A program made the translations under genes and the position numbers. This document shows positions 25,102 to 35,528 of a stretch of DNA of 64,000 nt, piece by piece (within the stretch, counting starts at the first letter, position 1; every line of letters starts with the position of its first letter). This DNA is from Paludibacteraceae bacterium. Its GTDB lineage: Bacteria; Bacteroidota; Bacteroidia; Bacteroidales; Paludibacteraceae. The stretch spans positions 1 through 64,000 of the forward strand of contig JAKSNF010000003.1 of the NCBI GenBank assembly GCA_024400115.1, written 5' to 3'. The notes under the pieces are model-generated. The model saw nothing but the letters and a program-made list of their open reading frames with translations. It made no database searches and was not told the DNA's origin.

Positions 25102-27276
25102 CTATTTCAGCCATTTATCAAGCCACGAATAAAATGTTCGTTGCCAAAGGATACCGTTTTGCGGTTTGAGTACCCAGTGGTTCTCATCGGGGAAGATAAG
25201 CAATTGAGACGGAATACCCCGCAACTGCGCTGCGTTATAAGCCGCCATCGCTTGATTAGCCAAGATACGATAGTCTTTCTCGCCATGAATACAAAGAATA
25301 GGCGTATCCCACTGATCTACGAAACGGTGTGGCGACTGAGCAAAAGTGCGCTGTGCCGTTTTATTCGATTTATCCCAATACGGACCACCTAAGTCCCAAT
25401 TGGCAAACCACATCTCCTCGGTTTCTAAATACTGCATTTCCTCATTGAAGATACCGTCGTGAGCGATGAAAGCCTTGAAACGCTTATTGTGGTGACCGGC
25501 TATCCAATAGACGCTATATCCGCCAAAGGACGCTCCGACACAACCTAAGCGGTTCTTATCAATGGAAGGGATATTGGCAACTGCCTCGTCAATAGCAGAG
25601 AAATAGTCCTTCATACATTGACCTGCGTAGTCGCCGCTGATAGCCTCATTCCAAGCCATGCCAAAGCCCGGTAGTCCGCGACGATTAGGAGCAACGATGA
25701 TATAATCATTAGCAGCCATCATCATGAAGTTCCAACGATACGACCAGAACTGACTAACGGGCGATTGCGGACCACCCTCGCAGTAGAGTAGAGCAGGGTA
25801 CTTCTTGTTTGGATCAAAATGAGGAGGATAGATAATCCACGTGAGCATCTGCTTGCCGTCCGTTGTCTTCTGCCAGCGAGGCTCTACACGTCCCATCTCA
25901 ATCTGACTGAGAATGTTATCATTCTCTGTGGTTAGTTTCTCTAACCAATCGCCTTCGGCTGTAAGACCGCCGGTGGGACCGGAGCCGTCCTTGCTGTAAG
26001 ACCGCCTGCGGCTGAATGATACCTTATAGATCTCATTGGGTTCACGCATAGAGTGGCGAAGGCAGAGGTACTCGTTCTTCTCAACCGACCAATCGGCAGG
26101 TGTAGCAATAGGCTCGTAATCGTATTGTCCTTCGGTTAAGCAACGGCGATTACCTTCTAAGTCGGTTTCATAGAGCATGGTCGTTCCGTGCCAAACGGCA
26201 TTAAAGACGATATGTTCATTATCGCGCCAGTAATAACTATCCACATTAGTATCAAGCCCCTTGGAAACAAACGACACCTCTTTGGTTTGGAGGTCCATAA
26301 CCATCAAACGGTTCTCGTCACTCTCGTATCCGTCGCGCTCCATGGATTGCCAAGCGATACGACTGCCGTCGGGCGAGAAAGCCGGATTAGTATCATAACC
26401 ACCATTGGGTTCGGTGATGTTTACGCACGCGCCCGTACGTATATTATATAGGTATATATCCGAATTGGTGCTCAAAGCGTATGCTTTACCCGTTTTCTTG
26501 CGGCAGGTATAGGCGATAGTCTCATTATCCGGAGCCCAAGCGAGTTGCTCGATACCCCCAAACGGACGCATCGGACACTCAAACGTTGTTCCCTCTAATA
26601 GGTTGACGGGATGAGCCACACTGATTTGTTTAATATCCATCTCATTCTTATAACTCAACTTCACATCTACTACAAAGGGTTGCGGTACTTCATCTACCCA
26701 CTCGTCCCAATGCTTATACATAAGGTCGGTGACTACGCGTCCGGAAGCTTTCGGTAAATCAGGGTGTAGGTCTGCGGTCGTCTCATGTGCCTTAACGGTA
26801 GAGATAAGGATGAGTTTATCCCTCATCGGCGAGAAAAGAAAACCCTCAATATCTTTGTCATAACCGGTAACGGCAATGTCCGTCTTATGCTGACGTAGGT
26901 ACAGTTTGCCGCCCTTGAGATACGCGATAACGCCGCTATTACCGAACCAAGCAGGATCGGAACCTACAAACTCATCATAGGCTTCGAGACCGTTCTCCGT
27001 CTCGGTACAGAGTCTGATCCACGTAGTGGAGCGGTTTTCTTCTACACTATAATAACTAACCGAATAGGCGATATGTCCGGTCTCTATATCCAGCTGAACC
27101 GAACCGATACGTCCCATTGCCCAAAGGGCTTCTGGGGTTAAACGACCACCCTCAATGGTGATTTTGGGTTTGGTGATAGGGGAAGCCCCCTCCGTCTCCC
27201 CTGTAGAGGGGCTGTGTTGAGAACATGCTAATGTCATGGAGGCAAATAGTGCCATAGCAAAAAGTTTTGATTTCAT
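25102..27276 (-). CDS. S9 family peptidase (dipeptidyl-peptidase/prolyl oligopeptidase type)
   Basis: 724 residues. A lipoprotein-like signal (MKSKLFAMALFASMTLACSQ) is followed by a WD40-like propeller (DTNPAFSPDGSRIAWQSMER is one blade) and an alpha/beta-hydrolase domain. Catalytic residues: Ser in GASFGGYS (about 585), Asp in GEKDYRI (about 667) and His in DENHW (about 699). It probably trims peptides in the periplasm or at the outer membrane. Two regions are repeat-derived: residues about 24-33 (STGETEGASP) and a loop SRRRSYSKDGSGPTGGL near residue 430 encoded by the 16-bp family. Promoter at 27300-27331. Confidence 0.92.
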   Translation of the reverse strand: MKSKLFAMALFASMTLACSQHSPSTGETEGASPITKPKITIEGGRLTPEALWAMGRIGSVQLDIETGHIAYSVSYYSVEENRSTTWIRLCTETENGLEAYDEFVGSDPAWFGNSGVIAYLKGGKLYLRQHKTDIAVTGYDKDIEGFLFSPMRDKLILISTVKAHETTADLHPDLPKASGRVVTDLMYKHWDEWVDEVPQPFVVDVKLSYKNEMDIKQISVAHPVNLLEGTTFECPMRPFGGIEQLAWAPDNETIAYTCRKKTGKAYALSTNSDIYLYNIRTGACVNITEPNGGYDTNPAFSPDGSRIAWQSMERDGYESDENRLMVMDLQTKEVSFVSKGLDTNVDSYYWRDNEHIVFNAVWHGTTMLYETDLEGNRRCLTEGQYDYEPIATPADWSVEKNEYLCLRHSMREPNEIYKVSFSRRRSYSKDGSGPTGGLTAEGDWLEKLTTENDNILSQIEMGRVEPRWQKTTDGKQMLTWIIYPPHFDPNKKYPALLYCEGGPQSPVSQFWSYRWNFMMMAANDYIIVAPNRRGLPGFGMAWNEAISGDYAGQCMKDYFSAIDEAVANIPSIDKNRLGCVGASFGGYSVYWIAGHHNKRFKAFIAHDGIFNEEMQYLETEEMWFANWDLGGPYWDKSNKTAQRTFAQSPHRFVDQWDTPILCIHGEKDYRILANQAMAAYNAAQLRGIPSQLLIFPDENHWVLKPQNGILWQRTFYSWLDKWLK
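25951..26020 (-). repeat. 16-bp GCGGTCTT-family repeat inside the S9 peptidase gene
   Basis: On the plus strand GCCTTCGGCTGTAAGACCGCC and related units end near 26015; read on the minus strand these are CAGCCGNAGGCGGTCTTAC-type units. They encode an Arg/Gly/Ser-rich loop between the propeller and hydrolase domains. Confidence 0.8.
27198..27211. repeat. Small palindrome in the S9 leader
   Basis: CCCCT-GTAG-AGGGG, within the codons for the linker just after the lipidated Cys. It is flanked by purine/pyrimidine-biased sequence and looks inserted in a tolerant position. Confidence 0.5.
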
Positions 27277-27299
27277 GGGTTATACGAATTATTTGAGTG

Positions 27300-27331
27300 C
27301 AAAGTTACAATTTTTTTTGCACATAACCAAA
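27300..27331 (-). promoter_or_regulatory. Promoter of the S9 peptidase gene
   Basis: Minus strand: TTTG (27328-27331), 20-base spacer, TAACTTTG (27300-27307). It overlaps the oppositely directed yihY promoter. Confidence 0.85.
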
Positions 27332-27347
27332 TTTTTTTATATCTTTG
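27316..27347 (+). promoter_or_regulatory. Promoter of the YihY-family gene
   Basis: TTTG (27316-27319), 20-base spacer, TATCTTTG (27340-27347). It is interleaved with the divergent S9 promoter. Confidence 0.85.
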
Positions 27348-27376
27348 CAGCCAAATTAGCAAAATTCGTCATAGCT

Positions 27377-28693
27377 ATGAAGACAATACAGCGAATAAAA
27401 CAGTTTTTTACGGAAGAATTATGGCATACTCGTAACGATTCGGCAGGATCCAAAGTTAAGAGCAGTTTATATGCTATTTTGAAAACGATTATCCTATCCG
27501 TACGCGGCTTTTTTGATGATCGTCTCAACCTCAAAGCTAGTGGTTTGAGTTATTTCTTATTGTTTGCCATTGTGCCTATTCTTGCCATGACTTTTGCTGT
27601 TACTAAAGGGTTTGGTTTAGACAATGTGATTGAGCAAGCACTCAATGACTCTTTCCTCGGGCAGATGAATGTTGTGCCCACGATTATGGGGTTTGTGGAC
27701 CGTTATTTATCCACCTCTCATGGAGGAGCCTTCATCGGGATAGGCGTTGTTGTCTTACTTTGGGCCGTTTATGTATTCTTCCGTAATGTGGAGATTGCTT
27801 TTAATAGCATTTGGAACGTACGACAAACACGTTCTTTGGGACGTCAAATAACCAATTACATCTCTATTTTATTGCTGATTCCTATTTTCATCATCGTTAC
27901 TTCCGGTATCAGTATCTTACTTAACTCCGCCGTATCCGGTTTGACGGATTGGGAATGGCTTATGAACATACAAAAGGGTATCGCTAAATTCATCAGTTTT
28001 GCGGTGTCATGGGCATTCTTTACATGGATGTATATCGCCATCCCTAATACCAAAGTGCGCTTTATCAGTGGTGTTATTCCGGGTATTATCATGGGTACGC
28101 TTTTCCAATTACTGCAAATGCTATCCGTTAGTATCATCGTCTTTTTAGGGCGTACAAGCGTTATCTATGGTGCTTTTGCTACGATACCGTTACTGCTGCT
28201 CTTCCTCGATTGGTCGTGCTTGATGATGCTCATTGGAGCCGAGATGTCGTTCTCTATTCAGAACCAAGAGAACTTTGAATATGAAAAAGAACTCAATACT
28301 GTTTCGCGTCGCTACAAAGACTTCGTAATGATTTACCTTCTCAATGTTATAGCAACGCGTTTTGAGCAAGACAAAGAACCGCTCACAGCACATGAGTTGG
28401 CAAAGCAAGAGAACCTGCCTACGCGAATGGTCAGTCAGTTATTAGAACGTTTAACCAATGTAGAAATATTGCGCGAAGTGCATATAGAAGGTAGGGAAGA
28501 GAAAACCTATCAACCCGCTTTAGATACGCATCAAATAACGTTAGGACTGATAAACGAACGCATCGACTGCCAAGGTGCTGAATTCTTCATTCAAGACGCT
28601 TCGCAATCGATGCTTGATTTCTGGGAACGTTATGCGCAACTTAAGAGTCAACACATAACGTTGGATGAGGTCAAACTAAGTGACCTTCAATGA
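27377..28693 (+). CDS. YihY/virulence factor BrkB family membrane protein
   Basis: 438 residues from the ATG at 27377. An upstream in-frame ATG at 27236 precedes the promoter and would lie within the S9 gene, so it is rejected. Residues about 45-290 form six membrane helices with the family pattern (LKASGLSYFLLFAIVPILAM, then VYVFFRNVEIAFNSIWNV and IPNTKVRFISGVIPG). The C-terminal 140 residues are soluble and include a winged-helix-like stretch (LTAHELAKQENLPTRMVSQL) often found in Bacteroidota members. The molecular role of the family is unsettled (earlier misnamed RNase BN). Its stop codon abuts the groEL stop with no spacer. Confidence 0.88.
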   Translation: MKTIQRIKQFFTEELWHTRNDSAGSKVKSSLYAILKTIILSVRGFFDDRLNLKASGLSYFLLFAIVPILAMTFAVTKGFGLDNVIEQALNDSFLGQMNVVPTIMGFVDRYLSTSHGGAFIGIGVVVLLWAVYVFFRNVEIAFNSIWNVRQTRSLGRQITNYISILLLIPIFIIVTSGISILLNSAVSGLTDWEWLMNIQKGIAKFISFAVSWAFFTWMYIAIPNTKVRFISGVIPGIIMGTLFQLLQMLSVSIIVFLGRTSVIYGAFATIPLLLLFLDWSCLMMLIGAEMSFSIQNQENFEYEKELNTVSRRYKDFVMIYLLNVIATRFEQDKEPLTAHELAKQENLPTRMVSQLLERLTNVEILREVHIEGREEKTYQPALDTHQITLGLINERIDCQGAEFFIQDASQSMLDFWERYAQLKSQHITLDEVKLSDLQ

Positions 28694-30322
28694 TTACATC
28701 ATTCCGCCCATTCCTCCTGCCGGCATAGCGGGAGCGGGAGTATCCTCTTTGATATCAGTGATGACGCACTCGGTGGTTAGGAACATGCCGGCAATGCTGG
28801 CAGCGTTCTCTAAAGCTACGCGGGCTACCTTAGCGGGATCAACAACGCCGGCTGCTTTGAGGTTCTCATAAACGTCCTTACGGGCATTATAACCAAAGTC
28901 ACCCTTGCCGGAACGCACTTTATCTACCACGACAGCACCTTCCAATCCTGCATTATCTACGATTTGACGGAGAGGTTCTTCTATAGCGCGACGGATAATG
29001 TCAATACCCGTTTGTTCGTCCTCGTTCTCGCCTTTGAGGTTAGTCAGCGCCTCTTGTGCGCGGATATAAGCCACACCGCCACCGGGAACGATACCTTCTT
29101 CGATAGCAGCACGAGTAGCACTGAGGGCATCATCAACGCGGTCTTTCTTCTCCTTCATCTCTACTTCGGAAGCTGCACCCACATTCAGTTGAGCAACGCC
29201 ACCGGCGAGTTTAGCCAGACGCTCTTGCAGTTTCTCCTTGTCGTAAGTCGATTTGGTAGCCACGATCTGTGCCTTGATTTGGGCGATGCGATTGGCGATA
29301 GCCTCTTTATCTCCGGCACCATTAACGATGGTTGTGTTATCCTTACTTACGGACACGTTCTCGGCAGTACCGAGCATATCAATGGTAGCTGTCTCCAGTT
29401 TGATACCTTTCTCCTCGCTGATAACGGTACCGCCCGTGAGAATAGCGATATCTTCTAACATCTCTTTACGACGATCACCAAAACCGGGAGCTTTGACAGC
29501 ACAAATCTTCAGTTGAGCACGAAGGCGGTTAACTACTAAGGTTGTAAGGGCTTCGCTATCTACGTCCTCTGCAATAATAAGAAGTGGGCGACCGGACTGA
29601 ACGGCGGGTTCGAGAACGGGAAGGAGTTCCTTGAGATTAGAGATTTTCTTATCGTGAATGAGGATATAGGGTTTATCCATCTCTGCTTCCATCGTTTCGG
29701 TATTGGTGACGAAATAGGGCGAAATGTATCCACGGTCAAACTGCATACCTTGTACCACGTCGATGGTAGTGTCCATACCCTTAGCCTCACCGATGGTGAT
29801 AACGCCGTCTTTACTTACCTTGCGCATAGCGTCGGCAATGAGTTTACCTATCTCGGCATCGTTATTAGCGGAGATGGTAGCCACTTGCTCAATCTTATCG
29901 AAATCGTTACCAACGACTTCGCTCTGCTGCTTAATATTCTCCACGATAGCAGCAACCGCTTTGTCTATACCACGTTTGAGCGACATGGGGTTAGCACCGG
30001 CAGTCACGTTCTTGAGTCCAACCGAGATAATCGATTGTGCCAGAACGGTAGCCGTGGTGGTACCGTCACCGGCTTGGTCGCCCGTCTTGGAAGCCACTTC
30101 CTTAACGAGTTGCGCACCGAGGTTCTCGGCAGCGTCTTTTAGTTCAACGGCCTTGGCTACGGTCACACCGTCTTTAGTGATATGGGGAGCTCCGTATTTC
30201 TGGTCAATAATAACATTGCGACCCTTAGGACCGAGGGTCACTTTCACTGCGTTGGCTAATTGGTCCACACCGCGTTTGAGAGCGTCACGTGCCTCAATGT
30301 TATACGTAATATCCTTTGCCAT
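28694..30322 (-). CDS. groEL: Chaperonin GroEL
   Basis: 542 residues, full length. Conserved features include [19 protein letters not shown], the ATP-site [12 protein letters not shown], and a GGM tail (PAGGMGGMM). Forms the 14-mer folding chamber with GroES, encoded immediately upstream. No CIRCE operator is seen in front of the pair. It is convergent with, and directly abuts, the YihY-family gene. Confidence 0.98.
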   Translation of the reverse strand: MAKDITYNIEARDALKRGVDQLANAVKVTLGPKGRNVIIDQKYGAPHITKDGVTVAKAVELKDAAENLGAQLVKEVASKTGDQAGDGTTTATVLAQSIISVGLKNVTAGANPMSLKRGIDKAVAAIVENIKQQSEVVGNDFDKIEQVATISANNDAEIGKLIADAMRKVSKDGVITIGEAKGMDTTIDVVQGMQFDRGYISPYFVTNTETMEAEMDKPYILIHDKKISNLKELLPVLEPAVQSGRPLLIIAEDVDSEALTTLVVNRLRAQLKICAVKAPGFGDRRKEMLEDIAILTGGTVISEEKGIKLETATIDMLGTAENVSVSKDNTTIVNGAGDKEAIANRIAQIKAQIVATKSTYDKEKLQERLAKLAGGVAQLNVGAASEVEMKEKKDRVDDALSATRAAIEEGIVPGGGVAYIRAQEALTNLKGENEDEQTGIDIIRRAIEEPLRQIVDNAGLEGAVVVDKVRSGKGDFGYNARKDVYENLKAAGVVDPAKVARVALENAASIAGMFLTTECVITDIKEDTPAPAMPAGGMGGMM

Positions 30323-30323
30323 A

Positions 30324-30599
30324 TTAATTGAGAATTGCTAATACGTCGCTTTGACGCATGATAATGAATTTCGTGTTATCCAGTTCTACTTCCGTACCAG
30401 CGAACTTACCATAAAGGACTTGATCACCGACTTTGAGAACCATCGTTTCGTCTTTCGTTCCTTTACCAACGGCAATAACTTCACCGCGTAAGGGTTTCTC
30501 TTGTGCCGTGTCGGGAATAATGATTCCACCTACGGTCTTCTCTTCTGCAGCCGTGGGGCGTATCACCACACGGTCCAATAAAGGTTGAATGTTAGTCAT
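30324..30599 (-). CDS. groES: Co-chaperonin GroES
   Basis: 91 residues, normal length, with the mobile-loop region [17 protein letters not shown] and [11 protein letters not shown]. It caps GroEL. Only 18 bases separate it from the end of mtaB upstream, and no TTTG/TANNTTTG promoter is visible in that gap, so its promoter may lie within mtaB. Confidence 0.97.
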   Translation of the reverse strand: MTNIQPLLDRVVIRPTAAEEKTVGGIIIPDTAQEKPLRGEVIAVGKGTKDETMVLKVGDQVLYGKFAGTEVELDNTKFIIMRQSDVLAILN

Positions 30600-30617
30600 A
30601 TTAGTTGTTTTTAGTTG

Positions 30618-31820
30618 TTAGATAATTATTGTTTCAAAAGTGTTTACTTTAGTTTTATCGTAGGGACGACTTACTTTGATATAGTTTTCCGTAAAGCCGC
30701 ACATCTCTTTCTTTCCCTCCCAAAGGACAGTAGCAGTTCTGCCTTTGTTCTCCTCATAAAAAGCCTTTAGTTTGGCTTCGCTTATCTTATGCAGTTCTTC
30801 CGAGCGTTGGTGCCTTACTTTCATGGGCACGACCTCTAAATCCATGGTCAGCATCTTTGTATTTGCCCGCTCCGAATAAGTGAAGACATGTAGTTGTGAA
30901 ACGGGTAGGGAAGAGATAAACTGTTTATATTCCTCCCAAATAGCTTCCGTCTCTCCTCTAACACCCACCATGCAGTCAACACCAATAAAAGCGTGAGGCA
31001 TGACGCGATGTATATGTTCAATTCGTTCCCTAAACAATGCCGTATCGTAGTGACGATGCATGATTCGAAGCATCTCGTCCGAACCGGACTGCAAGGGGAT
31101 ATGAAAATGCGGTGCAAAATGCTTGCTGTTTGCCACAAAATCAATAATCTCATCCGTCAGTAGATTCGGCTCGCAAGAGGAAATCCTCACTCTATAGTTT
31201 AGAGTGGAGAGTGTAGAGTGTAGAGTAGTTGCGCCTTCGGCTGTAGTGGAGAGTTGATCCAGTTGTTTTAGTAAATCAATGAATCTCTCCCCTGTGGAAT
31301 GTCCGAAGTCGCCGATATTAACGCCCGTAAGGACAATCTCTTTGGCTCCTTCTTGTAATGCTTGTTTGGCTTGCGCCACAATGCTCTCAATTGACCCGTT
31401 GCGCGAACGCCCACGGGCAAATGGTATAGTGCAATAAGTGCAGAAATAATTGCACCCATCTTGAATCTTCAAAAAACAACGTGTTCTATCGTCCCTCGAA
31501 TAAGCAGGGTGATAGGTGTTAAGGTCTTTAGGAATAACATGATCGACCTCTATCATAGAGGCAATCTCTTTGGGTTTAAGGGCTGCATAACAGCCCGTTA
31601 CAATAACACGCGCATGAGGGTTCTCCCTCTTAATGCGGTGAATGGCTTGTCTATCCTTCTGGTCAGCCGTATCGGTGACACTACAAGTATTGACAATACA
31701 TAAGTCGGCCTGCTCACCCGCTTTGGCGCGAGTGTGGCCTTTGTCAAGTAAAACTTTGCCGAGAGCGGAACTCTCGGCAAAGTTGAGTTTACATCCTAAT
31801 GTGATTATCTTAAAAATCAT
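30618..31820 (-). CDS. mtaB: tRNA (N6-threonylcarbamoyladenosine-37-C2) methylthiotransferase
   Basis: 400 residues. The MTTase N-terminal domain carries Cys residues in [15 protein letters not shown] and TGCYAAL; the radical-SAM cluster is in [19 protein letters not shown]. These hold two [4Fe-4S] clusters that add a methylthio group to t6A37 of tRNA. A short stretch near residue 200 ([20 protein letters not shown]) is repeat-encoded by both dispersed families and sits in a loop between radical-SAM strands. The mmdB stop region overlaps its first codons by four bases (31817-31820). Confidence 0.94.
   Translation of the reverse strand: MIFKIITLGCKLNFAESSALGKVLLDKGHTRAKAGEQADLCIVNTCSVTDTADQKDRQAIHRIKRENPHARVIVTGCYAALKPKEIASMIEVDHVIPKDLNTYHPAYSRDDRTRCFLKIQDGCNYFCTYCTIPFARGRSRNGSIESIVAQAKQALQEGAKEIVLTGVNIGDFGHSTGERFIDLLKQLDQLSTTAEGATTLHSTLSTLNYRVRISSCEPNLLTDEIIDFVANSKHFAPHFHIPLQSGSDEMLRIMHRHYDTALFRERIEHIHRVMPHAFIGVDCMVGVRGETEAIWEEYKQFISSLPVSQLHVFTYSERANTKMLTMDLEVVPMKVRHQRSEELHKISEAKLKAFYEENKGRTATVLWEGKKEMCGFTENYIKVSRPYDKTKVNTFETIII
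31193..31256 (-). repeat. 7-bp-period plus GCC-TTCGGC repeat inside mtaB
   Basis: Plus-strand AGAGTGG, AGAGTGT, AGAGTGT, AGAGTAG heptamers followed by TTGCGCCTTCGGCTGTAG. The tract keeps the mtaB frame. Confidence 0.85.
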
Positions 31821-33046
31821 CCAAGCATTGATAATAAGATACCGGCAGCTACAGCCGAACCGATAACACCCGCAACGTTCGGACCCATGGCGTGCATGAG
31901 AAGGAAGTTACTCGGATCTGCCTTTTGACCTTCCATCTGACTAACACGAGCAGCCATCGGAACGGCACTGACACCGGCAGAGCCGATAAGCGGATTAATC
32001 TTATCTTTACTGAATACGTTCATTAGTTTAGCGAGCAACACACCACCTGCCGTACCACAACTGAAGGCTACAATACCCATCACGAGGATGAGGATAGTCT
32101 GTACGTTAAGGAACGACTCAGCCGTAGCGGTAGCACCAACGCTCAAACCGAGGAAGATAACGACGATGTTCATCAGTTCGTTCTGAGCTGTCTTGCTCAA
32201 ACGATCAACAACACCACATTCCTTCATCAGGTTACCGAGCATCAAACAACCAATCAGCGGAGCTGCATCGGGCAATATCAGTGCCACAATAGCGGTGATG
32301 ATGATAGGGAAGACAATCTTCTCAGTCTTGCTCACTTGGCGCAATTGCTTCATCTTGATAGCACGCTCTTTCTTCGTGGTCAAGAGTTTCATGATAGGCG
32401 GCTGAATAACCGGAACCAACGCCATATACGAATAAGCCGCAATAGCGATAGGACCTAATAACTCAGGAGCTAACTTAGACGTCAAGAAGATAGACGTAGG
32501 TCCATCTGCACCACCGATGATACCGATACTACCGGCTTGTGCCTCTGTGAAACCCCATTGAGCAACCATAGCCGGATCGCAACCAAACGACTCCAACAAC
32601 GGACCAATAGAGTTAGCCATGAGGAAAGTCAGGAAAATACCTAACTGTGCGGCAGCACCTAAGAGCAGGCTCTTGGGATTAGCAATCAGCGGTCCAAAGT
32701 CCGTCATAGCACCCACACCAATGAAGATAAGGCAGGGATACAGACCGGCTTTAACACCGATGTATAGGACATCCAATAAACCCGCATCCTTGAGGATAGC
32801 TCCATAACTATGGTAGTACGGAGACGTCTCGTCAAGGAATTGAGACCATAATTCGGAATGGAACATATTTGCATTAGGCAAATTAGTCAGTAACATTCCG
32901 AAGGCAATGGGGAGCAGCAGCAACGGTTCGAAGCCCTTCTTAATAGCCAAGTAGAGCAAGAAGAACGAGATGAGAATCATCAGTCCTTGTTGCCACTCTA
33001 TATTCATGAACCCGAACGTGTCGAAAAACTCAAGCAAACTCTCCAT
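31817..33046 (-). CDS. mmdB: Na+-translocating decarboxylase beta subunit (MmdB/OadB type)
   Basis: 409 residues, hydrophobic throughout, with about eleven helices. Signature stretches are [29 protein letters not shown] and the C-terminal [30 protein letters not shown] (quoted in parts: MAARVSQ, ADPSNFL, GPNVAG). This subunit couples decarboxylation of the biotin-bound carboxyl group to export of Na+. Encoded directly after the biotin carrier, so assignment to the methylmalonyl-CoA decarboxylase complex is strong. Confidence 0.95.
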   Translation of the reverse strand: MESLLEFFDTFGFMNIEWQQGLMILISFFLLYLAIKKGFEPLLLLPIAFGMLLTNLPNANMFHSELWSQFLDETSPYYHSYGAILKDAGLLDVLYIGVKAGLYPCLIFIGVGAMTDFGPLIANPKSLLLGAAAQLGIFLTFLMANSIGPLLESFGCDPAMVAQWGFTEAQAGSIGIIGGADGPTSIFLTSKLAPELLGPIAIAAYSYMALVPVIQPPIMKLLTTKKERAIKMKQLRQVSKTEKIVFPIIITAIVALILPDAAPLIGCLMLGNLMKECGVVDRLSKTAQNELMNIVVIFLGLSVGATATAESFLNVQTILILVMGIVAFSCGTAGGVLLAKLMNVFSKDKINPLIGSAGVSAVPMAARVSQMEGQKADPSNFLLMHAMGPNVAGVIGSAVAAGILLSMLG

Positions 33047-33050
33047 AGGA

Positions 33051-33512
33051 TTAGCCTAATACGATGAGCACGTCGTCCTGCATAACCGTTTGACCGGCGG
33101 TGACGCAAATCTGTTTAACCGTACCGTCTTGCTCTGCAGCAACGGCATTCTCCATCTTCATTGACTCGAGCGTAAGGAGGGTGTCGCCTTTCTTAACGGC
33201 TTGTCCTTCACTAACCAGAACCTTAATGATTGATCCGGGCAGCGGACTAACCACTTTAGCTCCGGCTACGGGTGCTGCAGGAGCAGCGGGAGCTGCCTTG
33301 GGAGTGGGAGCAGGAGCAGGAGCTGCCTTCACTTCAGGAGCAGCGGCAGGAGCCGGAGCAGCAGGTTTAACTTCAGGAGCAACGGTGGTCTCCTCGCCTA
33401 AGTTAACCTCAAAGGACATACCATTAACGGTAACATTGGCTTTCTTGTTGCCTAAATCTTCTACGGTCGTATCATAGGCTTGACCGTTTATTGTAAACTT
33501 AAAACTTTTCAT
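33051..33512 (-). CDS. mmdC: Biotin carrier subunit of the decarboxylase
   Basis: 153 residues in three parts: an N-terminal 50-residue beta domain, an Ala/Pro linker (about 50-85), and a C-terminal biotinyl domain with the modified lysine in LESMKMEN. The usual Ala before MKM is Ser here, a replacement I regard as common in this phylum. It shuttles CO2 from the carboxyltransferase (MmdA) to the membrane subunit (MmdB). Confidence 0.93.
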   Translation of the reverse strand: MKSFKFTINGQAYDTTVEDLGNKKANVTVNGMSFEVNLGEETTVAPEVKPAAPAPAAAPEVKAAPAPAPTPKAAPAAPAAPVAGAKVVSPLPGSIIKVLVSEGQAVKKGDTLLTLESMKMENAVAAEQDGTVKQICVTAGQTVMQDDVLIVLG

Positions 33513-33517
33513 ACTAA

Positions 33518-33880
33518 TTAACGAATAAGATTGTTCATTCCATACATTTTATCATTCCACGTGGTGTGATGAGGAATAATCGTAATACGAGTAGGTTCTT
33601 CATCATGTTCGCCACCGAAATAACTCAAGTGCAGCGCCATGGCAATGGCGGCTGTTACATTCGAATTGATAGCCATTTCATTATCCTCCTTCTTTTGGGG
33701 TAGGGGCTGCTGCTTCACCTGAGCGGCTTTAGGTGCAGGAGCAGCAGTTACCTTTTGCATGATTGCACCAAAGCCTTTCAGTATAAAAATAAGCACAACA
33801 AGCAGAACGAAAACCAGCAGGAATCCTAAACCGGTTACCATCCACACGTGCCCCCAATTAACTAATAATAGCGTATTCAT
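33518..33880 (-). CDS. mmdD: OadG-family gamma/delta subunit of the decarboxylase
   Basis: 120 residues: one membrane helix near the N-terminus (GLGFLLVFVLLVVLIFILKG) followed by a charged, Ala/Pro/Lys-rich cytoplasmic part and a conserved-looking C-terminal helix (VTAAIAMALHLSY). OadG-type subunits tether the soluble carboxyltransferase to the beta subunit. Five bases separate it from the biotin carrier and three from mmdA. Confidence 0.88.
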   Translation of the reverse strand: MNTLLLVNWGHVWMVTGLGFLLVFVLLVVLIFILKGFGAIMQKVTAAPAPKAAQVKQQPLPQKKEDNEMAINSNVTAAIAMALHLSYFGGEHDEEPTRITIIPHHTTWNDKMYGMNNLIR

Positions 33881-33883
33881 TGA

Positions 33884-35440
33884 TTACAAAGGAATATTAC
33901 TATGTTTCTTGAGAGGATTCGTCAGACGCTTGGTCTGGAGGTTCTCGAAGGCGCGAATGATACGAGCACGAGTGTAACGAGGCTCAATCACGTCATCAAT
34001 GTAACCACGATTAGCAGCTTGATACGGACTAGCGAACAAGTCCTTATATTCTGCTTCCTTCTCTGCAATAAATTTCTTCTTCTCTTCGGGGTCTTCAATA
34101 GCCTTCAAAGCCTTAGCTTGCAGTACTCCAACAGCACCACTGGCACCCATAACGGCAATCTCTGCATTAGGCCATGCATAGCACATGTCACCACGCAGTT
34201 GCTTGCAACTCATTACAATATGACTACCGCCATAACTCTTGCGAACGGTAATAGTAACCTTCGGAACAGTAGCTTCGCCATAAGCGAACATCAGTTTTGC
34301 TCCGTGATCAATAATACCGGCATACTCTTGACCCGTACCGCAAAGGAAACCGGGAACGTCAACGAGCGTCAGAATCTGAATATTGAAGGCATCGCAGAAA
34401 CGTACGAAACGAGCAGCCTTACGACTGGCGTCGCAGTCCAGCACACCGGCGAGCCAACTCGGTTGGTTAGCGATGATACCGGTGGAACGACCGTTGAAAC
34501 GAGCGAAACCACAGATGATGTTCTTAGCATAATCCTTCTGTACCTCCATGAACTCACCATTATCAACGATGAGGTTGATGATGTCCTTCATGTTATAAGG
34601 CTTATTAGGATCAGCAGGAACAATCTCATTCAAAGCATCCTCAATACGTGCCGGATCGTCCTTGCACTCTACCAGAGGAGCTTCTTCCATATTGTTTTGA
34701 GGAATGAATCCTACCAAACGACGAACTTGCTCAAGAGCCTCGTCCTCAGTAGCAGCTACGAAGTGCGTAACACCGGATTTAGTAGCATGCACTTTAGCAC
34801 CACCTAATTGCTCTACGGTAACGTCCTCACCCGTAACACTCTTAACTACCTTCGGACCCGTGATGAACATATACGAGTTTTGCTCGGTCATCATGATAAA
34901 GTCGGTCAGAGCAGGACTGTAAACAGCACCTCCGGCGCAAGGACCAAAGATAACACTGATTTGGGGAACAACACCCGAAGCCAAGATATTACGCTCAAAG
35001 ATCTCTGCATAACCTGCCAAAGCGCAAGCACCTTCTTGAATACGAGCACCACCCGAGTCATTCAGACCAATGATAGGAGCACCTAACTTCATGGCTTGAT
35101 CCATAACGTTACAAATCTTTTGTGCCATCGTCTCACTCAGCGAACCGCCAATAACGGTTGCGTCTTGTGCAAAGACAAAAACCAAACGACCATTAATCGT
35201 ACCTGAACCAACGGCTACGCCGTCACCAAGGAACACTTTCTTATCCATGCCAAAGTCGTGGCAACGGTGGGTTAAGAACATGTTTACTTCTTCAAACGAA
35301 CCCTCATCCAGAAGCTTCGTGATACGCTCGCGGCAAGTATAACTGCCTTTAGCGTGATGTTTCTCAACAGCTGCTTCTCCGCCACCGGCTAAAGCCTGTG
35401 CGCGTGAATCAAGCAACTTTTGCATTTTTTCGTTATCCAT
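33884..35440 (-). CDS. mmdA: Methylmalonyl-CoA decarboxylase alpha subunit (carboxyltransferase)
   Basis: 518 residues with the two crotonase-like halves of acyl-CoA carboxylase beta chains. Motifs include GGSLSETMAQK, NDSGGARIQEG, the oxyanion region FGPCAGGAVYSPALTDF, and LVDVPGFLCGTGQEYAGI, with KSYGGSHIVM in the second half. It transfers the carboxyl group of methylmalonyl-CoA to biotin, giving propionyl-CoA. The adjoining OadG, biotin and OadB genes mark it as the Na+-pump enzyme rather than propionyl-CoA carboxylase. Confidence 0.94.
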   Translation of the reverse strand: MDNEKMQKLLDSRAQALAGGGEAAVEKHHAKGSYTCRERITKLLDEGSFEEVNMFLTHRCHDFGMDKKVFLGDGVAVGSGTINGRLVFVFAQDATVIGGSLSETMAQKICNVMDQAMKLGAPIIGLNDSGGARIQEGACALAGYAEIFERNILASGVVPQISVIFGPCAGGAVYSPALTDFIMMTEQNSYMFITGPKVVKSVTGEDVTVEQLGGAKVHATKSGVTHFVAATEDEALEQVRRLVGFIPQNNMEEAPLVECKDDPARIEDALNEIVPADPNKPYNMKDIINLIVDNGEFMEVQKDYAKNIICGFARFNGRSTGIIANQPSWLAGVLDCDASRKAARFVRFCDAFNIQILTLVDVPGFLCGTGQEYAGIIDHGAKLMFAYGEATVPKVTITVRKSYGGSHIVMSCKQLRGDMCYAWPNAEIAVMGASGAVGVLQAKALKAIEDPEEKKKFIAEKEAEYKDLFASPYQAANRGYIDDVIEPRYTRARIIRAFENLQTKRLTNPLKKHSNIPL

Positions 35441-35451
35441 AATTTATTTCT

Positions 35452-35527
35452 TTAAACTTTACACTTTAAACTTTAAACTAGTTAAACTTTCAACTACTCT
35501 AAACTCTAAACTCTCCACTCTAAACTA
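35452..35527 (-). repeat. 7-bp-period repeat filling the mce-mmdA spacer
   Basis: Heptamers of TTTACAC/TTTAAAC/TCTAAAC type fill the 88-base spacer, with small ACTAGTT interruptions. No promoter is visible here. Confidence 0.8.
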
Positions 35528-35528
35528 A

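Noticed and set aside
29654..30341. Long plus-strand frames opposite groEL
   Set aside because: GroEL coding constraint explains them; no start context or homology.
33902..34807. A 301-codon plus-strand frame opposite mmdA
   Set aside because: mmdA matches its family along its whole length; the opposite frame is a shadow caused by codon bias and has no family features.
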